Of a stretch of 64,000 nucleotides of DNA, positions 14,425-26,400 are shown piece by piece. Location: the NCBI RefSeq assembly GCF_000237925.1, contig NW_017386000.1, positions 930,001-994,000 on the forward strand. The letters run 5' to 3'. Below the pieces are notes generated by a model. That model made no database searches, was not told the DNA's origin, and saw only the letters and a list, made by a program, of their open reading frames with translations. Positions within the stretch are counted from its first letter, which is position 1, and every line of letters begins with the position of its first letter. The position numbers were made by a program, and so were the translations under genes. Source of the DNA: Schistosoma mansoni (lineage: Eukaryota; Platyhelminthes; Trematoda; Strigeidida; Schistosomatidae).

Positions 14425-17400
14425 ATGAGTGAAGTTGTCGAGGTACACGTTAGCCTTGTTCCGTTTGTGGTTACCTTCTCTATAGATTACTCTTTCTGAC
14501 TCAACGGATGATTCTTCTGATGAACAGGTATCTCAGCTAACCATAAAGTCCGAATACTTTTAGGATGAGTCAGAGAGTGAATTTACTGGTCAATTTAAAC
14601 TTGATAAAGCTAAAAAAAATATCGAGTGTAACAACGACTCATTCGATGAGGATACTGAGGTAGGCCATATCTCCGTAGTTCAGTTCTCGTTAGACATGTC
14701 CTATATGTTTTGAATTATGGACTTCGTCAGGACCACACAAAGTCTGCTGTCTTCGTTGTGGACATCTTTTCGGCTATTCGTATGTCAAACCAGTTCATTT
14801 TGATTTTTAATTTGTAGGTGTGTCATGAAATGGTTCAAGTCTGTTGGGAAGAAAGCTAAGTGCCCTCAATGCAATGCGAAAGCCAATCGACGTGACATCC
14901 GAGTACTTTACTGTAAAAACTTAAAGGTGAGTGAAATCTATCCGATATATAGATAATAGTTCTCTAAGGGTTAAAGAGTATACTTTTAGCGCATTAACAT
15001 TTTGTAACATTTTGTCTATGCGAATTTATTCGTGAGTGAGATATAGGCTTAACTTAGGATTTTATCTTTTTCAGGTTCGGCCTTTATCCCTTGATATAAC
15101 TCATGGTCTACTGTCAATCATCTGAGACCAAAATTTTATCTTTTGGGTAATTTCTGTCCTTTAACCACTACTTAGTTGCCTCGAAGTACCTGATTTGTCG
15201 TAGGAAGTCACCATTCTCCTGTCATCAAGGTTCCGAACAAGAGGATTTTACCTTCCAGATTAACATATTCGCTTTATCTTTTGCTCTGTCAATTATCACG
15301 TGGCTCAATCGCCAATTAGAACACAGACTTCTGTGAATTCGACACTGCCAAACCAATGACGCGTTAATCATTACGAGAAGCTTAGAGTCAACTCAGAGTC
15401 CCCATTGATTCTTCTCGCCTAGCTCTGTCCGTTTGAGTCTAGAACACAATCTCAGCTTCCATTGTATGAATCATGTATTTCAGACATACTTAGTGTATAT
15501 ACAAGCAAATTAGACGGCACCATACCATAAAATAGAAAGTAACAACTATACAAGATCAAGCCAAATGTTTGTATGACAGACTGTGACTAGTAAATTGGGA
15601 ATGACTTGAGAATACTAATAATAGTAATAATAGAATAATAATAATAATAATAGTAGTCAATAGGTCAAATGGAGGCTTATCGTATATATATATATATATA
15701 TATATATAGTTACTTAGTTATCCAATAGGAATATATGTAATAATAGTCCATAAATAATTCCTAGCAGTTACCATTCATTTGTTCTCCGTGAAGATATGAC
15801 AACAACAGTCCTCTGAATTCTGACTGATTGCGTCAAGAGCAGATTTTATTTACCTCGACTAAGCCTTCTTAGAAACCATAGCATTCAGTAGTGTCCTTTA
15901 AAACTAACTCAGTTTTACCCCCTATATTTTATGATCTAACTTTTCTTATACTGCCCTTAACAGGTGTATGCGTAGGCAAAACAACATTATGTTTGTTTGT
16001 TACCTTGAATCTCCATCGTTTAACATTTCATGGTACTTTAACGTAACTATTTTCTTGTCAATTAACAGTGTTAATTCACTTAATTGATATACACTGTTCC
16101 TGATCTAACTTATCGTTAATACTTTAAATACTTTTGAATATCTAAAAGTAACAAATTTCTGAGGCTTACGGCATTGCCTACTTACTCCTAGACATTTTAT
16201 GTGTAGTTATCAATCGCAGTTCTGAATATTCACGTTTCACACCTATGCATTATCGTTTTAATAACCAAATGAATTTTAAAAATTTCAGGTTTTGGATACA
16301 ACCGACCGAGACAGAGCCTTGGCTGAACTTGAGCGTGAAAAGCGAGGGCGACAGAAAGCAGAACAGGAGGCTGCAGAATTTAAAGCAAGATGTGATCTTC
16401 TCCATGCACAGGTACTTCAACTTCGCGATGAGCTTCAGACTACCAAGGGACTTCCCAAGGTTCAGTCATCTCTTTTGCAAAATACTAGTGAAATCTCAAA
16501 TTATAAAGCGTCAAGGCAAGTCGATTTAGTCCGGAATTCTTGAATTATTGAACCTATTACCTTAATTTGACCATTGTCTTCTAGTGCGTTTTTAGGCTCA
16601 GATAATCTTGTCACTTTATGGTCTCGGTTGGACAATAATTTATGGATAATCCTTGAGCAACGCTACGTTGACCTTGAGTGTCCACGCACTTGATGGGTGA
16701 TAAATTAGCTTGAGGAATCAGGATTAAGATTTACATCTGGGCGTTAGGGTTTTTATGACGAACTTACACTAGCGATGACAAATAGATGAATGAAATTCGC
16801 GCCGAAACCCAAGACCTGTTATCTTGAATCTGATTAGTTTGCGCATAAGTTATAGTCTGCCCATAGTTCATGTTTTGATCACAATGTTCCACCGCATGAT
16901 CCTGTGAATTGTTGTTTTGAGTTGCCTCGCCACTGCATTTGCTTTGTTTATTCCCTCAATTTTAGCAGATATATTACTTGTGCTTGAGTAATCGTAGTTT
17001 CACAGTTTGCACTTCGTTTGGTTTTTATATTTGTATTTTTTCCATATAAAAGGTAAAATGTATTCATTCACCTAATCTTTTAAAAGTGCCTTATCACTGG
17101 AAGTTGCGAAATTTAAAGAAAGTCAGTCTAAATTATTTCTATACCGAACTGATACCAGAAACTAATTGGGTATCACCCAAGCAATTATAAACAACGAAGC
17201 ACTTAACAAAAATATGCATTGGTCCAATTCGTCTCATTTCACAGCGACACACTTGAAATGAATTAACGCAGCGTGAACTATGGGAGTTAAAATGGTACCA
17301 AAAGTATGGAAAGAATAAACACGGAATCTAATTAGGGAACAAGACGAGAATAGGAAATAAAAAGTACGAATGTAGTAGTAAAACTCAGTATTTAAGCAAA

Positions 17401-20400
17401 GTAACAAAATAAATACTTCACACAATTGTAACCAAATGTCAATGACTTCACTGACCAGTTTCATATATTTATCTAACCTCCACTAGCTCTTTTTGTTAAT
17501 TAACTTTACATAAACGTATCCTAATTTTCTTAAAATGTAATAAAGCAGTTCTATTTCCCTTCCCGTAATATCTTTTAGCTCAGATGGTTCAACTGGTTTT
17601 GACGGTCAGTTTACACTAGTAAACACTTTACTGATCTCAGTTGTAAGTTATTTCGATATGTAATGTTATTTTTTATGTAGTTTTAGTTCATCCCGCTGTA
17701 ATAATATACTTATACTAATCTAAACAACTATTGAATGACGTTATAATTTTTAAGCGTATCAGCATTTATTCATTATTTTAAAAACAAATGTGTATAAAAG
17801 TTGGTCAGGGAAAATCTTAACTATTGAGTTTATATGTTGTCTGGACATCTATATTCTAGTGACGTAAATATCTCACGTCGAATTATCCTTTGTTATTATC
17901 TTCAAGGTGAGAACGTACCTAATAGTCTTACATTATGAATATCTTGATATTTTGTCATAGTCGCAACATCCAGACATGTAGTTCTATTGCAAACATTTAG
18001 AGATTACTGGATGTCCAGGTCGCTTAAAATGGATGTCTTTCGCTTTGTTAGAATATGTAACTTTTATTAAAGGATTTTTACTTCTTTTCAATCTGTTACA
18101 TATAAAATTCCATATAATTTCTGATTATTTCTGCATCACTTTTTTCCAGCTCAGGTCTCGAGAACTTTTTTGGGTTATCTGGTTTTCTTAGTTTTCACCT
18201 AACCATTCATTCCAAATAGTTAGTGTTATTATTTACATCTTGAATTCTAATTAGCTAAATATATTTATTTTGCCAATTACTGTTTCCTGTTTATTTATGC
18301 CAGCATGTAGCATATATCTATTTAAGTTATAGTTTTCACCGCCATCTACCAAGAATTTTAGCTTTTCCGTACTAAGTGATCAACCATATAAGTAGTCGAT
18401 AAGTATTATTTGGTAAAAAATTATTCAATTCGTTTGTTTAAAGAATCTGGTTCTCTTTGATTCTCAGTTGTCGTCTAACTAATATCAAGCCGTGACATTA
18501 ACTTTCTCCAAAATGGTTAGTTGAAGAAGCTTACGTGTTAGTTATTCTAAAAACAATTAATTGTTCATCCATGTGGTCATTATTTAGAAATTTTGGTTCG
18601 AAGGTATTCTTTTGACCGATGAGTATCATCGCTGTAGTCTTACAAAAGTAATTTCCCATTTATAAATATTTTTTATATCTGTAATACTAGATACCTATAT
18701 TTTGGTTCATGTTGACCCATAACATTCTCTACACAATCTTCTAGTTTTTACATTTTATTTACCCCCAAATGCCCTGGTACGGCTGAGAGTGGGCAAGAGT
18801 CCGCTTTCCCTCTCGAAATGCTCTCACATGGCCACGCGTATACAGCCTCTGTCAGGGAAGTCCTACTCACTGCCTTCTCGTGGCGTTAGTTGTTTACGAA
18901 ATTGAGAGGACGAAAAGCGAATGTCCGGCGCTTTAACCGGGTTGGTGGATACGGCGAGTCCACCTAGGGGAGTTGGAAAACCTTGATTCCAAACCAATGG
19001 TGCACATGGGCTTCAATACCCTGAGGGACCAAATGGCGTATAAACCAATTGTTGGTCACCGGCTACCATGGAACTGCATCTCCTTACGATGCTCCACTGC
19101 CTTGTGGGTTAGACCTTTAGGTCAAAGGTTCCGGGTGTGGTCCCCTAAGAAAACCACCTGCTTTAGTTTGAGCACCTGGGCAGTATCACAGCCCTCACAC
19201 AAATCAAATGAGATTTGTGTGGCGCATATATATCTGATGCCCTTTGTACCAATATTTATGTGTTCAAATAAATAAATAAAAATCAATAATTTCTGTCTAT
19301 AAATCTTTGTTGTTTCTGTCATTTCAGTGCGGAAATTGTCGTGTTATGGCATCGTGTGACTATTTAAATACCTTGTGTGTTTCACAGTCTTCAACTAATC
19401 CAATATTTCGAGGATTTGGAATACGTAAGGTTAGTGTAGTTAAGTGCATGGTAATCACTTCAGATTATTCATTTTGTTGTATTTTGTGCATTACCTAACT
19501 TCATTTGATCACTGAGTTTATCGGGGATAGCTAACAAATTAAGTACTCTTACCATATTATTTATATAGTAGAGTTTGAAGCAAACAATCTTGTGTTCATG
19601 CTCCACTTAAAATTCACTGGAGTGTTGACAAATACAGTTATGTCCAAAATAAGACCTGATAAATGTCTCAAATTCCATTGATAACATAACTTAATCATCA
19701 TAAAAATGTCATTAATTAAGCGAATGTCCGGCGCTTTAACCGGGTTGGTGGACACGGAGGGTCCACCTAGGGGAGTTGGAAAAACCTGATTCCAAACCAA
19801 TAGTGCACATGGGCTCCAGTATCCTGACGGAACGAATGACGAGTGAACCTGCTGTTGGTCACCGGCTACCATGAGACTGCATCTCCTCACGATGCTCCGC
19901 TGCCTTGTGGATCAGACCTTTAGGTCAAAGGCTCGGGGTGTGGCCCCCTAAGAAAACCATCTGCTTCAGTCTGTGCACCCGGGCAGTATCACAGCCCACA
20001 CACAAATGACATGAAATGACGCACTACACTAACTACACTGCTCTCGTTCCTAATAGAAGAAAGACAATTTACATTATTATTATTATTATTACCATTATTA
20101 TTATTATTATTATTATTATCATTACTATTATTTACTACGTCGCTTTTTCACTCCCTTTATCCCCAAATTGTGTATCCTTCCTTTCCAACTTATGCAGTAG
20201 CTCGCCCATGGTGGAAACTCTGTCCTATCTAAACGATCTCCAGTCACTGTCTGGTTGAAAGTGAATGCTTCCACCGATTACGAATACTGAAGCAGTCTTT
20301 CTGAAACCACGTACGCCGTTCAAGCTGGCTTCCTTCAACGTTCGCACACTAATGCATATCAGACAACAGATGGGGCTGGCTATGTCTTTAGAAAGTCTTA

Positions 20401-23400
20401 ATGTTGATGTTTGCTGTCTATCTGAGACCCGTATTCAAGACTCTAGTGAAGTACTACAAATTCGCTCTCCATCTGTCGCTTCGAAAAGCTTGTTTCACGT
20501 GCGCTTATCCGGGGTTTCTGTGGCATCTTCGTCCGGTCTTGCAGGCGTTGGTGTTGCACTAAGCGCTAGGGCTGAGGCAGCACTAATCGATTGGATCCCC
20601 ATTAACAGTCGGTTATGTGCTGTTAGATTAGAAAGTTCCATCAAAGTGAGAAGAAACCGGCGTGAGAAACGGTGTCTTTTCGTCATCTCCGCCTATGCCC
20701 CGACAGATTGCAGCCCGGATGCAATCAAGGATGAGTTTTACCACCAGTTAACAGTTCTTCTCCAGAAAGCGCGTTCGACAGATATTGTAGTATTAGCCGG
20801 AGACTTGAATGCTCAGGTCGGGCGTCTAGGCACAGAAGGGAGTCGTTTAGGTGGCCGATGGGGACTTGTTGGTCGCAGGACAGATAACGGGGACCGTTTG
20901 CTGCAAATGTGCACAGACCACAACCTGTTTCTGGCCAGCACTAACTTCCGGCACAGTCATCGCCGGTGTGCCACCTGGCGTCCTCCCTCTGCATCTCAAG
21001 CCTGGACTCAGATTGATCACATCGCGATCAGCTACCGCTGGCGTGGTTGTGTACAAGACTGCCGCTCCTTTTGGAGTACCTATCTGGAGTCTGATCATAC
21101 CCTGGTCTGCGCCAATCTCACCTTACTTTTCAGTGGCCGAAGGATTGACCACCACCAACGGATTGATGTTAGTAAGCTGGCTGCAACTTCTGTTGCAAGT
21201 AAGTATCGAGCGGAGCTAGCTCCTAGGCTAGCTACCATCCTACCGAAAAGTATAGATGAGCATTGGTTGCATCTTCACGACGCCATGAAAATGGCGGGTA
21301 AAGCCGCTTGCGGCTTCGCGAAACGTCCCGCTTATAAGCACTGGGTTTCTTCTGGCTCCTTACAACTGATGGAAGCCCGTCGGTCTACTCCAGGTGACCG
21401 TGAGTTTGACCACAAACGAAGGCTGTTACGTAGTGAAATCGAGCAAAGCTTGCGTAAGGACCGAGAAGCCTGGTGGTCGGAGCGTGCTAATGAGATGGAA
21501 GCAGCAGCTGCATCTGGTAACTGTCGGAAGCTCTTACAACTCATCCGAGCCACTAGCAGCAAGAAGTCTGGTGTGAGTGAAACAATCTACGAGGATGACG
21601 GGATGCCAATCACTAACATCTCTCGACGTCTTGGACGATGGGCGGAATTTTTCGAAGGGCAGTTCAACTGGCCTGCTGCTCCGGCAACATCAACCAGTTT
21701 GTCCTGCCCCCCATGGCCGGTGACGACTGATCCACCAAACGAGGCGGAAGTCCGCAAGGAACTCCAACTCTTGAAGCGCTACAAATCACCGGGCCCAGAT
21801 GACTTACCTCCAGCTCTTTTTAAAGATGGTGGTGACTTTCTGGCTAAGGAACTGACGGTGTTGTTTACAAAGGTTTGGGAGCAAGAAAGTGTTCCAACAT
21901 CATGGAATGAGTCAATAGTCGTCCCTATCTTTAAAAAGGGTTCACGTTGTTCCTGTAATAGCTATCGGGGGATAAGTCTACTTCCGATTGCGTCCAAACT
22001 ATTGGCTTCTGTCATTCTTCGTAGGTTGTTTAAAACCCGAGAACGATTGACTCGCGAGGAGCAGGCTGGTTTTCGTCCTGGTCAAGGATGCATTGATCAC
22101 ATCTTCACCCTCCGCCAAATGTTAGAACACCGTCATACTTATCGCAGGCCAACAATCGTAGTGTTTCTTGATATCAGGGCTGCCTTCGATTCGTTGGACA
22201 GGACTGTTCTCTGGGATTGTCTATTGAAGAAGGGTGTGCCTGAAAAGTTCATTAACATCTTAAAGGCCCTGTATACGAACACCTCAGGCAGAGTGAGGGC
22301 ATACAACCACCTTTCTCCCTTGTTTCATTCGAGCAGTGGGGTTAGGCAGGGTTGCCCGATCTCACCATTCCTCTTCAACTTTGCCATCGATGACATTCTG
22401 GAAACAGCTCTGATGGATGTAAGTAATGGCGGTGTGGATATGTTGCCTGGAGAACGACTTCTCGACCTCGAGTATGCGGATGATATTGTCTTACTGTGCG
22501 ATAATGCCCAAGGCATGCAATCCGCACTTAATCAGTTGGCAATCAGTGTCCGCAGGTACGGCATGTGCTTTGCACCCTCCAAGTGCAAAGTACTCCTACA
22601 AGACTGGCAGGATTCTCATCCTGTACTCACCCTGGATGGTGAGCAGATTGAAGTAGTTGAGAAGTTCGTGTATCTAGGTGGCTATATAAGTGCTGGTGGT
22701 GGCGTGAGTGATGAGATTGATGCACGTATGATGAAAGCCAGAGCGGCTTATGCCAATCTGGGCCATCTTTGGCGCCTTCGTGATGTTAGTCTGGCTGTAA
22801 AAGGTCGGATCTACAACGCGTCGGTGAGAGCAGTTTTGCTCTATGCTTGTGAAACCTGGCCTCTCCGAGTTGAGGATGTCAGACGACTCTCTGTGTTCGA
22901 TCATCGTTGTCTCCGAAGGATTGCTGACATACAGTGGCAACACCATGTTAGTAATGCAGAGGTTCGGCATCGTGTGTTCGGGCGCAGAGACGGTAATTCA
23001 ATTGGTGTCACCATCTTGAAACACCGACTTCGGTGGCTTGGACATGTTTTACGAATGTCGTCCCAGAGAATTCCACGTCGTGCATTATTTGCCGACTCTG
23101 GGACTGGTTGGAAAAAGCGGAGAGGAGGTCAGTGTATGACATGGTGTCGTGGCATGAAAGAAAGCTGCAAAGGGCTAGCTTCTGTTGGTCCTTCACGACT
23201 CCCTGGCTGGGGTCCGAGAGATGGTGCAACACAGTGGCTAGAGACGTTATCAGATATGGCTCAGAATAGAAGCCAGTGGCGAACCTGCTGTAACCTTCTT
23301 TTACTTTCTACATAAAGAGTGGTTCTAACTTTCTTAACTGAAAGAGTCTTCTGGTTGTACATTTTAGTCCGCCTTATCTTTTCATCCCTTCTCTTCCTAC

Positions 23401-26400
23401 TTTCATTATTTTGTGTGGCGCCTATGTATCTGGTGCCCTTTTGTACCAATATATATGTGTTTAAATAAATAATGAAATAAAACATTAATTATTGACATCA
23501 GTACAATTAATAGTAGAATCTAAGACATACTGTTGATACACTTTCTGTACCTGATTTGTACACAGCCCAATTGGTCGCTGGATAGTTTCAGAACCCAAAA
23601 ACTCAGTTCAATTTGACAATGAGGACCTAAATATTAGTAAAAGGCGATTAATAATCATAAGTTTCTGCTAAAAATAAATTAACATATACAACTAATGCCT
23701 TGATACTCTGCCCTCTTTAAAACAAATTTCTCTCATGAAGTTTATTTCTCTAGGTGACACTGACACAATGAATTCATTTTGTATTGGTCGTTTAAATTCC
23801 CCAATAGACGTTTAGGAATGTGATTGATCAGTCTCCTATTGGCATATGTGCATCCTGTTCGGATTACCTCGATACTGCATTAAGTTACAGTAATTATAAG
23901 CAGAGATGGATGGTGTCTAGCAATGGAATTCAAGACGAGCGTTTCGTCCTAGTTTCCTTTCCTAGCCTCAATCCACCTCCGTTTATAACAGTGAAAGTCT
24001 ATTACTATTATTATATATTTATTCCATTTTAAATGCAAACCACTTTTAATGTATTTTTCATCAGGTGAATAGTTCTGAACAAAGATTAATAAAATATGTA
24101 CACTTGCATACACAACCGATCCGTGACTTGGCATTTCATCCAGAAGCTCATGATGGTATTATTGCAAGCGCAAGCTTAGATAAAACTTTACGTCTCACTA
24201 GTTTATTAAATGATTCAGTGAGTTTAATTTATTTATGCTTTTATTTTTGTATTACCAGTTGTGCTTAATCTAATCACGGGTTAAATGTGTAATTTAAATT
24301 ATTGTTTATTGACAATTAAGTGCTGAAGATCATCTATTCATGGTAAATTTTAACTACAAAGACTTACCGTAAGAAATATTATTCCTATTTTTTCACAAGT
24401 GTCAGAGTAGTAAAGCGAAATGCTTCTCATAATTAAATTATTTAAATTAAGCAATGTTAGACTTGTATTATATATTTTCGCCCATGATACAGATAATTGT
24501 CGATCCACTTTTTGGATAAGATATCAGGCTGATAGCTGAGTGGGCACTGTTCATGATAGGTTTCGAGTTACTTACTTACGCCTGTTACCCCCCGTCGAGG
24601 AGTTTAGGCCGCACACCAGCATTCTTCATCCAACTCTGTCCTGAGCCTTCCTTTCCAGTTAACATTCATCGTTTTCATATCTGCTTTTATTTCCCGGCGT
24701 AATGTGTTCTTTGGCGTTCCTCTTTTCCGCTTCCCTTCAGCATTCCAAGTTAGGGATTGCCCTGTAATGCACATTGGTGATTTCCTTAATGTATGTCCTA
24801 TCCACTTCCAACGTCTTTTCCTAATTTCCTCTTCAGCTGGAAGCTGGTTTGTCCTCTCCCATAAAACGCTGTTGCTGATAGTATCCGGCCAATGAATGTT
24901 GAGTATTTTGCGTAGACAACTGTTTATGAATACTTGTACCTTCCTGATGATGGTCGTAGTAGTTCTCCACGTTTCAGCTCCGTACAGTAGGACTATCTTG
25001 ACGTTCGTATTGAAGATTCTCACTTTGAAATTAATTGAGAGTTGTTTTGAGTTCCATATGTTCTTCAATTGTAGAAATGCTGCCCTTGCTTTGCCAATCC
25101 TCGCCTTTACATCTGCATCCGATCCTCCTTGTTTATCAATGATGCTTCCCAGGTACGTAAATGTTACAACTCTTCCAGAGTTTCGCCATCAAGTGTGATT
25201 GGGTTGGTGTTCTTCGTGTTGTATTTGAGAATGTTGCTTTTTCTTTTGTGCATGTTGAGACCTATTGATGCAGAGACTGCTGCTACATTTGTTGTCTTCG
25301 TCTGTATTTGTTCGTGTGTATGAGATAGGAGGGCTAGGTCATCTGCGAAGTTCATTGTATTCCGTGCTTCCCGTCGAAGTCTTCATGATCCAGTCAATCA
25401 CCAGAAGGAAGAGGAATGGGGAGAGTAGACAGCCTTGTCTGACTCCGGTCCTTACTGGAAATGCATCTGTCAGTTGTCCTCCATGCATGACTTTGCACTG
25501 TAGTCCATCGTATGAGTTCTGGATAATGTTGACAATCTTTTCAGGAACTCCATAGTGTCGAAGAAGTTTCCATAATGTTCTCCTGTCCACACTGTCAAAC
25601 GCCTTCTCATAGTCAATGAAGTTGACGTATAGTGATGAGTTCCACTCAACTGATTGTTCCACGATTATCCGTAGTGTCGCAATCTGGTCTGTGAACGACC
25701 TATCCTTACGGAATCCAGCCTGTTGATCTTGAGGTTGGGCGTCTACTGCGTCTTTCATTCGATTCAGCAGCACTCTGTTGAAAACTTTTCCTGGTACTGA
25801 TAACAAACTGATGCCTCTGTAATTCTCACATTTGCACAGATCTCCTTTCTTTGGTATCTTGATGAGATATCCTTCTTTCCAGTCTGTCAGTAGCACTTGT
25901 TCCTCTTCCCAAATCTTCTTGAATAGAAGGTGAAGCATGTTTGCAGTTACTTCAATGTCTGACTTCAGTGCTTCAGCTGGTATATTGTCAGGTCCTGCCG
26001 CCTTCCCAATTTTGATTTGTCTGATGGCCATCTTGACTTCTTTGGTCGTTGGTGAAGTGATATCTATAGGAAGGTCAGTGTGTGCTGCTTCGATGTCCGG
26101 TGGATTCAATGGGGCTGGTCTATTCAGCAGTTCCTCGAAGTATTCTGCCCATCTTTTCCCCTGTTCTTGAGTCTCAGTGATTGTCTTTCCTTCTTTGTCC
26201 TTGACTGGCCTCTCTTGTTTACTATATCTCCCTGCCAATTTCTTCGTTGTATCATATAGTTGTCTCATATTCCCTTCTCTTGCAGCTTTTTCCACCGTCG
26301 TTGCTAGTTCTCCCATGTATTTCTGCTAGTTGGCTTTAATGCTTTTCTTCACTTCCTTGTTTGCTTCAGCGTAGTCTGCTTGTGCTTTGACTTTCTCTGC

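Larger units (their letters stand above)
19719..23482 (+). mobile_element. family A RTE-like LINE, intact ORF
   Basis: The 3764-base unit is flanked by 9-bp direct repeats, cattaatta at 19710-19718 and 23483-23491, which mark one insertion event. It consists of a 5' UTR of about 545 bases (including an ATT microsatellite), the 1016-codon ORF at 20265-23315, and a short 3' UTR ending in an AAATA-type tail. The 5' end begins at agcgaatgtccgg, about 150 bases inside the start seen in the nonautonomous copies, so this copy is slightly 5'-truncated. It sits in RFWD3 intron 8 in sense orientation. The uninterrupted ORF suggests recent arrival. Confidence 0.9.
19430..24064 (+). other. RFWD3 intron 8
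   Basis: This GT-AG intron of 4635 bases splits the WD40 part between the segments ending GFGIRK and starting VNSSEQRL. It holds a nearly complete family A LINE (19719-23482) and a decayed SINE (23770-23975). The remaining sequence is AT-rich with nothing visible. Confidence 0.85.

Noticed and set aside
14660-14730. A 71-base intron reading, with exon 4 starting at 14731
   Set aside because: It would delete the first two RING cysteines; the shorter 34-base intron ending at 14693 keeps CPIC and the frame.
19561-19890. 109-codon minus-strand frame
   Set aside because: It runs antisense over the family A 5' UTR; the same pattern appears in the nonautonomous copies because the DNA is related, not because the frame is coding.
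20016-20258. 80-codon open frame upstream of the LINE ORF
   Set aside because: Its middle is an ATT microsatellite in the LINE 5' UTR; no sign of a protein.
24065-24268. 67-codon frame as a separate WD40 gene
   Set aside because: It is exon 9 of RFWD3 followed by read-through into the intron past the donor at 24218.
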